Positions 36,190 through 47,092 of a stretch of 64,000 nt of DNA are shown one piece after another. The notes beneath the pieces are model-generated. The model saw nothing but the letters and a program-made list of their open reading frames with translations. It was not told the DNA's origin and did no database searches. Position 1 is the stretch's first letter. Each line of letters starts with the position of its first letter. This DNA is from Prostheceraeus crozeri (lineage: Eukaryota > Platyhelminthes > Polycladida > Euryleptidae): contig CAJQUW010001409.1 of the NCBI GenBank assembly GCA_907163375.1, forward strand, positions 496,001 through 560,000, read 5' to 3'. Position numbers and translations under genes: made by a program.

Positions 36190-36480
36190 TTCTTTACACT
36201 TATGTTCAAAAGTCAGCTTTCCTGATTTTCGGAAACGTTGAGGTTCAGCAATATCATGGTTCGAGCTGCGCTTTACATGCAAGTTTAACATAGAATCACT
36301 CTCTTTAACTGATCAGGATGAAGAAGATGCAAGTACATCAGGTTTAGGCACTTCAATACGTCTTCTTTTAACGACGAATTTGTCCACTTCTGTAGCAAAA
36401 ACTTGCTGCTTAGTCTTACCAAGCAAGACGATGACTGAAGTGAAGATGTGTGTCCACGAGAAAGACAGTCATATTAAAAT
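36190..36480 (-). pseudogene. Possible N-terminal part of the interrupted hAT/ZMYM-type gene
   Basis: The minus strand is open except for one stop and reads FVVKRRRIEVPKPDVLASSSS, stop, SVKESDSMLNLHVKRSS, then AEPQRFRKSGKLTFEHK. Basic and Ser-rich runs ahead of a zinc finger are typical before DUF4371 in ZMYM-like transposases, and strand and order fit the piece at 34170-34765. No decisive motif is present, so this is an inference from position. Confidence 0.4.
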
Positions 36481-36599
36481 CAATAAATATGTGAATGACT
36501 CACGAGTGAAAACTCCCCGCCACAGAATTCTAGTGACAGCCAACCGTTACGCTTATCGCACGTGTGTGTAACAAGCGCCTCGCAAGTCACATTGTTTGA

Positions 36600-37029
36600 C
36601 GAATGTATTGAGACATTGATGCCGGAGTGCATTTTCTAATTTCATTTTCTTCTTAGTTATTAAAATAACATCTTTCAATGGGGCTATTCCCACGTTATAT
36701 TACCCCTGACTGCAAAAATGGAAAACTATAAGAAAATGTCTCCTACATCGCTTTCCGTCGATATTTATCCATCTTTCTCTGATGGAGTGCACGATCACGA
36801 TCGTCGATGAGAATATTTGATGATGGCTTGAGCCATTCCGCACCAATTAAACGAAGATTTATGATACTTTCAGGAAACAACAGTAGAATAATTCACATAA
36901 AAAATTCTGAAACAAATCACTATCATCATCAATGCTAGGACATGAGTCAACTAGAGCGCACCAGTCGATAGACGAAGCGTACTCAGAAAATTTAGGAGCA
37001 TTTGCTAGAGAAAAAATTTTTCCGTATTT
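36600..37029. other. Unassigned spacer
   Basis: No gene or repeat recognised. The last six bases, GTATTT, are the left target duplication of the next element. Confidence 0.4.
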
Positions 37030-37682
37030 CAGGGTTGCCAAACTCGTCCAGAAAAAAATCCGGACGCTCTGATGTTATGTCATCAGAGTAAATATAAACA
37101 TTAATTGCCTTCTATACTTAACTGTGAATGGAAAATAATCATTATGCCTAAGATTGTCATCAATATCATGCGTATCTCTTTTCCTCGTCATTCATAAATG
37201 ACAGGTGATTTTGAATGAAAAATCGCAGCTTTTATGAACCCGCAATATATTCAATTAACAAATACATCAATAAATCTCAGAAGCCTTGAGAATATTTCAC
37301 AAATCCTTTTTAAAAATATAGGCAGTACAAAGCTATATAAAAATTGATCAGCGCGTCTATGATTTCGTTAAATGATTGAATCAACAAATCTATAAAAATA
37401 TACATTAGTGCGCCTATGGTTGGGTTATGAATCAACAAATCTATAAAGAATACAACGTTGCATCTGTGATTGCGTTACCAGAAAACAAGTCTACATAATA
37501 ATACATCACTGATAGACAAATGATCACTATCAATAAAAACACGTCAAGTATAAACAATCTAGCTCACTGAAATCTGTCCATAAAAACAATCCGATAAAAA
37601 ATTCTTCTTTGGCAAAAACAATTCTTTAAATAGACTAAAAATTTACGTTCATGATTCTTCATCATCACTAGCACTATCGTGC

Positions 37683-38640
37683 TCATATGATTGGAAGTAT
37701 CGCCGGGATGAGCTTCGAGCTAAGTCGATGAGGGACTGAGTTACTGAAAAATGTTGTAATCCATCGATATTTTTCAAGTGGAGATCGCACTCGCGGATAC
37801 CGTTCAGAGTTTCGGGTTGGAGACGATTTCTCTCCTTTGTGACTGCAGCTGCATTTTACACTAAATCCTCTTCCCTCAGCAGCATTGTGTGGCTGAAAAC
37901 AAAGCAATGCCTGCACAAGAACTTTGATCAGCGGATATTTGTGCTTTTCGAATATCTTGCTCCAATAAGCATCTAGCCGTTCTTCTTTGAGTGGCTGAAC
38001 ATCATTGTTGATTGCCAGCTGTTTCCATTCCTCGATTAATGGTTGCATGTCATCAACTTTTATTGTGGGAATGAGACCTGCAAGAAACGTCAAGTTTTTC
38101 AATTTTGTTGTCCTTATCCGACTGAAACGTGCGGTTTTGTGGACACAGCAATGTCAACTTTCGCCACAAACGCATGTGTTCTTTTTGATCAAGTTTGAGA
38201 TTGCTCATGGTTGCGTGGAAAGTCTCCAAATAAAAACCCTTCGCTTCGAGTTTGAAATGGGTCATTTCGCAGACTGCAAATTTTTCAGACATAAACGTCG
38301 GTTCGGTGGCCAATGTCAACGTCTGATGACTGATTTTCAGTGGCCGTGCTTGATGTTGAAATCTTCGACACAACGATGTCTACACAGACAGAAGGCAGCA
38401 AAAATCGTCCGCCTAGAGAAACCATCATACCACAAATTCTATACACATACTCCGGCCCAATGGGATCGTCTCTCTGTAAAAATAATTGCATTTCCTGAAA
38501 TAGGGGAAGTGCTTCCGATAGAAAAAGGAGGTAGATGTCTGTCTTCTTTGATGCAAATGCGCTGCGAAGTCGCTCATACCGATCATTCTTTGCCAAATCT
38601 GCCAATCCTTTTTTGGACAAATAGTGGACGAAATAGGTTC
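37683..38640 (-). pseudogene. hAT-like transposase remnant
   Basis: From 38620 downward the minus strand encodes LAKNDRYERLRSAFASKKTD, FLSEALPLFQEMQLFLQRDDP and, after frameshifts (piece 38102-37683), QPLIEEWKQLAINND, DAYWSKIFEKHKYPLIKVL, then QPHNAAEGRGFSV. 'F....LPLF...N..LQ...P' followed by 'YP.L..L...LL..PHS.A..ER.FS' is the layout of the central and C-terminal dimerisation regions of hAT transposases. The SxAxxERxFS core has become NAAEGRGFS. At least three frames are needed to follow it, so it is inactive. Confidence 0.7.
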
Positions 38641-38848
38641 GAATATTTGTGCAAATCCAAGAAGTAAACTGTTATGACAACAGCATAGTACATGTATAAA
38701 ATTACCCAAATTGGACCCTAGTAGTCTGTGAAAAAAGCAGTTTGCAAAAATGATACGGATGAATCAGCTTTAGTCCAAAGCAAGTAGTTGAATGATTTTA
38801 GACGGGTAGAGAAATAACTGACGAACATTAGTATGGATTCGATAAAAA

Positions 38849-38952
38849 TCCGGAAATTTGATGGTTTTGACAAAAAATCCGGACTTCAGCAGATTCTGTC
38901 AAAAAATCCGGACATCAGCAGATTCTGTCAAAAAATCCGGACAATCCGGACG
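38849..38952 (+). repeat. Subterminal tandem repeat of the hAT-like element
   Basis: AAAAATCCGGA recurs at about 38847, 38875, 38903 and 38934, the middle copies joined by cTTCAGCAGATTCTGTCAA / CATCAGCAGATTCTGTCAA. The spacing is 28-33 bp. Repeated subterminal motifs are often transposase-binding sites in hAT elements. Here they occur only at the right end. Confidence 0.7.
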
Positions 38953-39059
38953 TATGGCAACCCTGGTATTTCCTTCTTCTTATAACACAGACAGGTTCAT
39001 GTACGCAATGGTCTCAGTTTCACAGGGGAGGAAGTGTAGTTGGTTTACAATCAATGAAA

Positions 39060-39460
39060 AAATTGAAAAACAAATTGGCCAAATGCATGCTGTCTACTTG
39101 TTGGGAATCAATCATAGGCGTAACAGAAAGTAATCTGTAATGTAGTCGCATTGATTAAGAAGATCATTGAAGTCACCACTTATCACAAATCGAGTGTCAG
39201 TTCCAAATTGAATCAGCATACAATTGACGATTGTAGTCAGCGAAGAAATGGCTTCATCATCATCAGCACCTCAATTGTACCCGAGAGGGTGATGTCTTAT
39301 CACCCAGGCTAGTCACATTTCTTTGATAAATAAGCACACATTTTCTGAGTATGATACCAATGGCGACAAAATCGCATTACAATCATCGATAAAAGCAACA
39401 ATAATTTTGCCAAAGATAACACACTTATTCCTCTTCCATGACAACTGTTGCGATCAGGCC
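39060..39460 (-). pseudogene. LINE endonuclease remnant
   Basis: The minus-strand frame contains IIVAFIDDCNAILSPL, then (past stops) DDDEAISSLTTIVNCML and TRFVISGDFNDLLNQCDY. GDFN preceded by a hydrophobic strand is the conserved core of the apurinic-type endonuclease of non-LTR retrotransposons, which nicks target DNA to prime reverse transcription. No reverse transcriptase is attached. The assignment rests on this motif and its spacing. Confidence 0.55.
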
Positions 39461-39469
39461 TCCGGAGGC

Positions 39470-41423
39470 GATAGTCACAAACTTCAATTGAGCAATCTTG
39501 AAACAAGACTCCTATGTGATAACATATGAATTGGCGGAAAAGTTTGAAAAATTTGGGAAGATAAAGTTACCGGCATAAGTTCTAACGACATCAAACAGCT
39601 ATAGTTTTGATGTCGTGTGTAGCTTTAACTCTACCCTTTATCAATAGCTACACGCGTTGATTGCGTTAACAACCGATTCTTTGATTATCGACACCTACAT
39701 AACCAGCTTAGGTTTTCCAAGCACGAGTACACTGATGAGCTAGATCAACTGAATTAACATTGAAGTGATAGAGAATGCGGTGGCAATCATGCGTCAGTTG
39801 AATTTTCAATCGTTGAAATTAATCACATGCAACTATGCAGAGATGAATGAAGATTCACAGACGATGTTCTACCATGCTTGCCATTCAATCAAGGAAGTTG
39901 ACTAGTGTTGCTGAAATAGGGCAACTCTTCATGAAAATTAACATCGCATATATTGCATCAGTTGCATGCGATCACCAATTTTAAATGTGCAATGCTTGGA
40001 AGTGCACGTCTTGTGCATGGTCAATAGTTTCAGAACTATATGAAAAACATTTGCATAGGAATGAATGGAAGCAGCGTAAGTTTTGACTACTGCTTCAATA
40101 CGGCTCATTTTCGTGCCCACTTCAATACAGCAACAAAGCAACGGAACTCACAAATATGAACTACGAAAATTTAAATCTACCGCAAATCACCATTAAAGAT
40201 CATAACAAAAAACACCATAATTTAAACAAAAATGAGTTTCTTGCAGTTTTCTCAAAATTCAGCTCTTCTTTTCCAATAAATGCAACCCATGGCGTTAAAA
40301 GATATTTTACATATACAGTGAAGTCATAATCAAGTAGTTATCTGCTATATTAAGCGTCTTTCTCATCAATAAAGTCATTTATGCATCTCTTGTCCAATTT
40401 AAAAATACCAATTTAAAAATACCAATTCTAGGCCTGTTGGTAAATTTAGCACACATTTTCCTCTCAATTCTGTGTTTTCTGAATCTCTGCATGTAGATGG
40501 AACTAGTAAGCACCTGAATTCGATTGATGAATCTCAAATACTTCAGCAATCAACACAAAACAGACGTCCCTTTGAAGACAATATGAGATCGACACAATAA
40601 TGAGAAAGTACCTCCAAAACTGTTCAACAGAATGAGGTTGCAAGCTATAATGATTCTCATCATTTGACAAGTTGTCGTACAGCTAACTTGATCTATTCGT
40701 AGGATCCGGTGGGAAATATGAGAAAATCACATGAGCACACGACCTTATTATTTCAATCTCATATCAAGGATTTGGCATCGACATCAGCATCGCATTCGGA
40801 ATGAAAGTTGGCATCCACATTCGCAAGATCATACCTTCGAGAGGTTACAAGAGGTGTAGGGGTATGACCTTACACATGAGGTTAAGGTGAGTAATGGACT
40901 TAGTAGCACTCAAGGCGACAGCGGCTTGAGATACAACTCTGCTACGCATAGCTTTGTTCAGAGGGGATCATTCATGAGTTGAACAAGTGCGAATACATAC
41001 TCAACTGTGAGGCAAATTTGAAAAGCATCCTAGTGCATTTTTATAAAGCAACCTTTAAGCGGATGATTTAATGGGCGCAAATTTAAGTTTCGATTTTGTG
41101 AGGCGCCGAGAAATTTCTGAAGTGTTTCTTGAGAAGTTCTTCTCTATCAAGCCCTTTCACTCCAGCCAGTGCAAATTTTTCTTAATATCTTTATTCTAGT
41201 ATTTCAATTGTATGCCTGTGCAATAAATATTCTTGATCCTCAACCGATATACCCCTCTCGTGGCCAGATTTTACTAATCTGCGAGAAAGTTCAATTTTGA
41301 GGGAAAATCCGAAGTACTATAGGAAGTTCTGACTAAATAGCAGTCGACAAATATGAGCAGCATCATCAGTCATATTGAATGCAGTCAATAATGGTCAACG
41401 TCAATCAGTGTCAACGTAAAGAT
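39470..41423. other. Unassigned
   Basis: Nearly 2 kb with open frames no longer than 68 codons. I see no domain, transposon end or RNA gene. It ends with GTAAAGAT, the left target site of the P-like element. Confidence 0.4.
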
Positions 41424-41819
41424 CAGGGATATCTAGACTACGGGATGCGAAGGCTCAATACTGAGTGATCTGAAATCTTACGAGGTGCGGCCTGACATGC
41501 AATTGCCATTTTCTAATGTATTTGATATCTAGCGTCACACACCGAGCGTGAGAATTATGTGCAACGCCGTCAACTGTCACAGATCTGTGATCAGTCTCAA
41601 TGTTATGCACTCCAAAACTCAATGGGGAAGTTTCTTAAACAACAAATTAGTAAAATGCGTCATCTCTCGAGTTGACTGGAACGCGTTGTCAGCATCACTG
41701 TGATTCACCTCGGAAATGCTGTACACTGCACTTTTGTGTAGACTTTTTCCTGCGCAGCTATCGATTACTACACGAGTTTATTATGTTAGACCAAAGCAAC
41801 ATCGCCTCAGATTGAACAT

Positions 41820-42254
41820 ATGGGTTGGAAATGCTGTGTGCCTCTGTATCGCTCGGGCTATAAGACCAATATACATGTACAAGAAAAGGTTTCTTTCTAT
41901 GCTTTTCCGACGGATAATGATCAAAAAATTAAGTGGTTACGTTCAATCAAACGTGCTGACCTGGATAAATTTGGCATTAAGCATGATTATGTACCAACGG
42001 AATCATCTCGTGTCTGCTCTCGTCACTTCTGTTGGAAGGATTTTATTCGCGAAAGCTGTGATACAAACGTCACAAGGTTATCGAAGCGTCATCGATCTGA
42101 ATTGAAAATTCTTCAGTTTAAACTCGCAATTCCTTCTATTTTTGAAGACTATCCCACTTCATCACAACCAACGACATCTACAGAAAGTGCACAACGGCAT
42201 GATCCTCCAACAGCATCTTCACGATTTCAGAGACAAATTAAGCTGACCACCTGA
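41820..42254 (+). pseudogene. P-like transposase, N-terminal THAP zinc finger
   Basis: The 144-codon frame begins MGWKCCVPLYRSGYK. It has the THAP signature: an N-terminal Cys pair near residues 5-6, FYAFPTDNDQKIKWL with the invariant Pro and Trp, and SSRVCSRHF giving the C-x2-H pair. THAP domains bind the element's DNA ends in P-type transposases. A Ser/Thr-rich linker follows (TSSQPTTSTES). The frame is lost near 42235 by a one-base shift; the next frame continues with KDIEENFFLSDRLDGFD. The start Met fits the usual position right before the finger. Confidence 0.85.
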
Positions 42255-42661
42255 AAGATATCGAAGAGAATTTTTTCTTGTCTGACCGACTGGATGGGTT
42301 TGACAGTCTATGTCAACGACTTCCTAGTATATCCCTGCCATCAGATTTTTCATTTTATCAAAAATCCGATTGTGTACTATTCCTCTATATTCCAGCTGAA
42401 TCTTTCGACCGCGGAGGTACTCCAGGGATTCAATGTTTTGTGCGGATTTTTAGAGACATGACTTTCGATTGCTTCAATGGTGGCTGCAGATTGAATTCCA
42501 GCTTGTTTTCCCATCTTCTCGAAGTCAAAGATAATTTCTTCAGAAACAGAGATAGCCAACGTACTCGCCACAATAAAATCGTTTTCATCATCGAATAATG
42601 ATAGTGACGTGAATATTCTTATTGAAATTGCGCGAAATTCATTACAACAGTGTCTGGTACA
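42240..42661 (+). pseudogene. P-like transposase, middle part before the hAT insertion
   Basis: Frame-shifted continuation: LDGFDSLCQRLPSISLP, SDCVLFLYIPAE, CFVRIFRDMTFDCFNGG. 'S.LP..F....SD.VLFL' resembles the region preceding the RNase H-like catalytic fold in THAP9/P-type proteins. A break near 42590 is followed by an open stretch up to the TSD CTGGTACA. That stretch continues in the same frame on the far side of the hAT insertion when one TSD copy is removed. Confidence 0.65.
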
Positions 42662-44301
42662 CAGAGGCGTCGCTAAGGACACATCATTGGGGGGGGGGTG
42701 TTTGCTAAATTTTACCTGATTTACAACTAAGAACCAAAATTTACCTGATTATTGCACACACGCATACTCACACACACATTCCAACATGTTTCATGATTAT
42801 AACCTGCAGAAGAGGTACCTAGTCATCTAATCGGCCGGAAATGACGCCTATAAATGAAAAATAATTTAATTGGTGGTTCATACGAATATTATTCATATTG
42901 AGTAGTCTCGACTGCTAAGGAAATTTTCGATGGTGTTTGCATCGAGAAAGTTAACACGCTGTTAACAATAAACTTCTACGCACAGAGATGACGGTGTGCC
43001 TTATTCATACCGTGCGCTTTCCGCGGTGCGCGTGTGACTGACGCGGTATGAGGAAGGTTCGATGAAATCCACCGTAGAAATGACGTCATCTCCTCAAGGG
43101 ACAACGCAATAGCCAGAACATATATGAATCAACGGCTAAATACACTACACAGCTAGGCAGAATGAGTTGCAGGCGTCAGGTGATTCAGTGCCAATATTCA
43201 CTGGCCACATTATAGGTAGGGTACTGGAATTACATTTCAATTGCACTTAGATATTTTTAATTTAGCAGAGCTAACTCACATCGCCTTATGCTCCAATTTT
43301 TAAGAAATTGCAAGGCGACTGTTCCTCCCACAGAATTAGATTCATCTACGCGCGCTTCGGTTTCCTAGAAAGGAAGAGTTATATGTAACCTTAATATCGA
43401 AATGGTACATCACAGAATTAGACAACTTGCTCCTTCTCGAATGGATAATTCGTGTAATCGCTTGCTATTGGAAATGGCAAACAATAAGCTGTCAGCAGAG
43501 GACAACAGAGCCAGTGAGAGATGCGTGCGTGCTGTGATATCACTCCTCGCACACACCAAAACACACATCGATGCCTGGCTTCCATTCAATGTATGCACCA
43601 TACAGTGAGCAATGCCGAGGAGAGGATGTGAAATCATCAAGTGAACTAATTTTCGTACGCCTGCTACTTTCTTTAATAATGATCGGAAGGGCCAATATTA
43701 TGGAGAAAACGCATGGGCAATGATCTGAATTCTTCGAATCTGAAGGAATTTTGGCAATCGAAGCATTTTGCTGGGACTCACATTAATCCTTTTAATCCTC
43801 ACATTCACATTAATCGCTTTTTTTCCTATCTCTGTAAGGTATAAGGAATTCCTTTTTGCCCACCTAATAGGTTCCTCAATGTGCCGTCCATCACATTCTT
43901 CTATCACACTCATTAATCACACTTCTAGCAAACCGAAGCAGATAAACAAAATATTTAATTCTGTGGTTCCTCCTGCTCGCATATACAGTCATCCCGGGTA
44001 GAGGTCGTTTTCAGCGCGCTATGTTTGACCGCTTTCGCGTGACAAATCAATATCATCGACAGCAACTAACCATATACTTTCTGGTGTCTAGAAAGGGTAA
44101 GAATTTCCCGACATTATGAATTGTTTTTGTGACAGGACGTGTTTTTGTGGCTAAGAACAACGGCAGTGAATATTGGAGCTGAATCGCCGGCAAACCGGCG
44201 GTTTACCTGACATTTCTCATTTTACCTGAATCTTTTAATAATTTCATATTGGGGGGGTGTCACGGTCCCCCACACCCCCCCCCCCGGTCGCGACGCCTCT
44301 G
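42662..44301. mobile_element. Non-autonomous hAT element nested in the P-like element
   Basis: The terminal repeats CAGAGGCGTCGC are perfect over 12 bp. The 8-bp target duplication CTGGTACA is exact on both sides (42654-42661, 44302-44309). TTTTACCTGA-type motifs are repeated near both ends, and poly-G (42690-42699) and poly-C (~44267-44286) tracts lie just inside them. No transposase is recognised in the roughly 1 kb that remains after removing the inner MITE. The perfect duplication and the reading frame that rejoins across it indicate an insertion younger than most of the P-like element's decay. Confidence 0.9.
43329..43965 (+). mobile_element. CACAGAATTA-family MITE nested in the hAT element
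   Basis: The left end CACAGAATTAGAT and reverse-complemented right end CACAGAATTAAAT form the TIRs. GTTCCTCC flanks both sides exactly (43321-43328, 43966-43973), a perfect 8-bp duplication. At 637 bp it is the cleanest of three copies in the window (others at 28375-29404 and 18745-19030). The short open frames on both strands (up to 76 codons) are not shared intact among copies, so they are unlikely to be genes. The 8-bp duplication suggests mobilisation by a hAT transposase. Confidence 0.9.
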
Positions 44302-45284
44302 CTGGTACAACTCCAGGACGAAAATCCTGATTTCATTGGATTAAATCCTGATTTCATTCAAAGTCAGTACATGCACGGCGTTACTCACCGAGCCTTATTT
44401 TGATTTTTTTATGGAGTATGACTATCTTCGTTGTACAAATGGCTGCGTCAATTATTTTGTCTTCCAACTCAAAAGTGGCTTCAAAACATGTCTTCCGGTA
44501 CTACGGTATATCCATTCCTACTTGATCGAGAGTACATCAAATCACGTGTAGCTGCATTTCAAGATGTTGAAAAGGTCGTTCTACTGATGATCGACGAGGT
44601 CTACTATGTAGCGAGTCGAGTAGAATTATCAAAAGGTACTGTTCAAACTACTGTTCTATCGGATCGCGATACTCAAAATGACTTTGAGCACACCTGGCTT
44701 GCAGCACGACTCAATTGCGTTTGCATAACGACTCAATTGATGAGGTATCCATTGCACGTCGAAATGTGATTTTCTATGTTGCAGGATACATTGGCAGATC
44801 GATCAGTCGACTGCATCACTGTGAAGCTTGTAAGTTGCTTCTTCTTGAGCCCTCTTCCGTAGAATCGACATCTGATAATGAGAGTCATGCAGATAATGAG
44901 CTCGAAACTTTTATTTCCTTGGCAGATAAAGGCGGTCTTTCTTACCCATCTGAACTGAATTTTATAATTTGTATGATTTCTTATGTTTTGTACCTCGAGA
45001 TCATCGAAGACAGGGATATTTTCACAAAATTTCTTTCTTGTGGTGATCAGAAGAATGCGTTTATTCATTCAGTTGCAAACGTCGTGCAACATCATGACAT
45101 GTTCAATCATTTGTATGATATTTCATGTCCACGAGGACATAAGATTTTTGATGTGATAAACTGTAAACTGTTCAACTGTTTCATGAAAAACCTGATCAAG
45201 AAATTGCATCCTGCAAGAGGTGAACCTGTAGTTAATTCATCTCAAACACGGAAGTTAAAGAAATTATCTTCCAATAAAAAGTAA
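44302..45284 (+). pseudogene. P-like transposase, catalytic and C-terminal part
   Basis: The frame at 44431-44769 contains VVLLMIDEVYYVASRVELSKG, close to the 'LLIDEVYV...VEY..G' strand holding the first catalytic Asp of P-type transposases. After a frameshift near 44740 the frame 44715-45284 reads IFYVAGYIGRSISRLHHCEACK (the YVAGYI...C..C motif) and LADKGGLSYPSELNF, both hallmarks of the C-terminal half of THAP9-like proteins. It ends in a Lys-rich tail and stop at 45282-45284. The middle of the family protein is shortened here, and the two frames show it is dead. Confidence 0.8.
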
Positions 45285-45587
45285 TTATGAATGTCTGAAA
45301 GATATTTTTCCTAATTTCAGGGATATCTGCCTCATTTATTGGTAAAAACATTAAAAAAATATCGTAGCCGAGCTCAGGCTGAATATCTTAGGCTGTGTTT
45401 TTAAGGCTTATTTGATAAAAGCAAAATCCGAAATATTGTAGATAAACGCTTTAAAGCCCGTGTAATGTATAGTACGCTATTTAATGAAATGCAAATTTTT
45501 CGGTTACAGAAGTCTACTTATTAAAGTTAGGCCGCAGGATGTAAGTAGTACTCTTAGCCTTCATATCCCGTACTTTAGATATCCCTG

Positions 45588-45767
45588 GTAAAGAATTTTG
45601 CCATCGTATTTCTATAAATTTAATTTTCTAGGACAGCAGTAACTGGAATTCGGATGTGTCCAACATGGTCCAGCCAGGCCGTCTCTTCGGAGTCTATCTC
45701 AGTCGCTTCATCGTTGAAATGGTTGTTTTGTTTCATTTTGTTGCCTCAAGGTCCCTCGCATCCCTCA
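45588..45767. other. Spacer between P-like element and LINE
   Basis: 180 bp without recognisable content. Confidence 0.4.
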
Positions 45768-46261
45768 ATAGAATAGAATAGAATAGAAATATATTTTCCA
45801 CCAATACAAAATCTGTACAAGGATCGTTACATTTACATATACTCGTAGATAAATACAGATATATACATTTATTACTTTTACAAAATACTAAATATAATAC
45901 AAATACAGATAAATGTAGAGGTGGGCGGGGCCAGAGCACTGTGGGACAGTAGGAACCTAGCCCCGCTAACAAAAGTTCAGATTAAAATTACTCACACATC
46001 AAAATCATTTACATTATACATATAAACATATATCCTAGATACTCTCACACAAGGTATGTACAGCCAAACAACAGGTCAGTGATCGTCATACAAGATACAT
46101 ATATGAAAGTCCACATACACATATACTTACAAATCACATACTTGGGCTATTATATGCCAATGTCCGGGATACAATATCAGGGTTGGAATAGCATTTGATA
46201 TTTTCCATTCGCACACTATCATCTCTCTTAGTTACCTCAGATATTGCAACTTTCGTTTCTG

Positions 46262-47092
46262 TTAGTATTTGCTGACTAGTATTTGTTTAAGCTTTTTTTG
46301 GAACTTATCATATTCTCTTATTTCTTTAATGCTGCGAGGAAGTAAATTCCATTCAATCGCTGAGGCAAAGTCAATACTACGTTGCCCTAAGCTTGTCCTA
46401 TGAAATGGTATCCGGAGGTTAACTTTATTTCTTAATGAGCTGCCACTCTGGGGTTTGTGGATTTTTCCAAGAAAATGCGGTAAATCATCGACCTTATAAA
46501 TCATCTTATAGCAGAGACTCAGCATTTTGTAGCGATACATATCGCTGACCGTTAATATTCTATGTTTCGTCATGTGTGAATCTACTTCATTGGCCTTAAC
46601 TCTAAATATAACTTTAAGTAGTCTCCTTTGAAGTTTTTCTAGTTTAATTATGTTACTTCGTTTTCCTTGGTGAAAGATAAGAATGCAATAGTTTAATATA
46701 CAATGTATATTGGCAGAATATATCTTTAATAGACATTCTAGTGGAAGGCATCGTCTTAAGTTGTAAAATATAGGTAAGAATTTTCTTAATTTGGTATTAA
46801 GTATCGTATTTGCATGTGAAGTGAAACTCAAATTCATGTCTATATGTACACCCAATAGTTTTAAGCAATTTACTCTATTAATCTTTGTTTGGTTTTGGTA
46901 CAAATCCTGGTCTATTTCTTTAGAGCGATGGGGATGAATTATCATATATTCCGTCTTGCTATCATTAAGACGGATGCCATTTGCCTTACTGAATTTTTCC
47001 ATTGAGTCTAATCTGCTTTTTGCCGTGGAAAAGAGACTTTCTAGGCTTCTGCTCTTAAGTATAAGAGTGGTGTCATCAGCAAATATATTCAA
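46262..47092 (-). pseudogene. LINE reverse transcriptase, palm catalytic motif to C-terminus
   Basis: Begins at the frame break with LNIFADDTTLILK, where FADD is the YxDD-box active site of the polymerase. It goes on with LGVHIDMNLSFTSHA and KLRKFLPIFYNLRRCLP (thumb region), and ends REYDKFQKKLKQILVSKY. About 276 codons without internal stops. The first codon of the open stretch is TTG, not a true start: this is the continuation of the preceding frame after a one-base shift near 47100. Confidence 0.9.

Larger units (their letters stand above)
37030..38965 (-). mobile_element. hAT-like transposon with TIRs and 6-bp target duplication
   Basis: Left end CAGGGTTGCCAaACtcGTCC and reverse-complemented right end CAGGGTTGCCAtACGTCCGG. 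GTATTT lies flush outside both ends (37024-37029, 38966-38971). The subterminal motif AAAAAATCCGGAC occurs once on the left (~37054) and several times on the right. The 1936-bp element carries a decayed minus-strand transposase. Classic hAT elements duplicate 8 bp. Families with shorter duplications exist, so the 6-bp value may be informative. Confidence 0.8.
41424..45587 (+). mobile_element. P-element-like THAP transposon, host of nested insertions
   Basis: Left end CAGGGATATCTAgAcTACGG and reverse-complemented right end CAGGGATATCTAaAgTACGG extend as ~30-bp imperfect inverted repeats (GGGATgcGAAGGCT against GGGATatGAAGGCT). GTAAAGAT and GTAAAGAA flank the ends, an 8-bp duplication with one change, the size known for P elements. 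It encodes a THAP-domain transposase on the plus strand in several frames. Taking out the hAT insertion leaves about 2.5 kb, typical of one-gene P-like elements. Confidence 0.85.
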
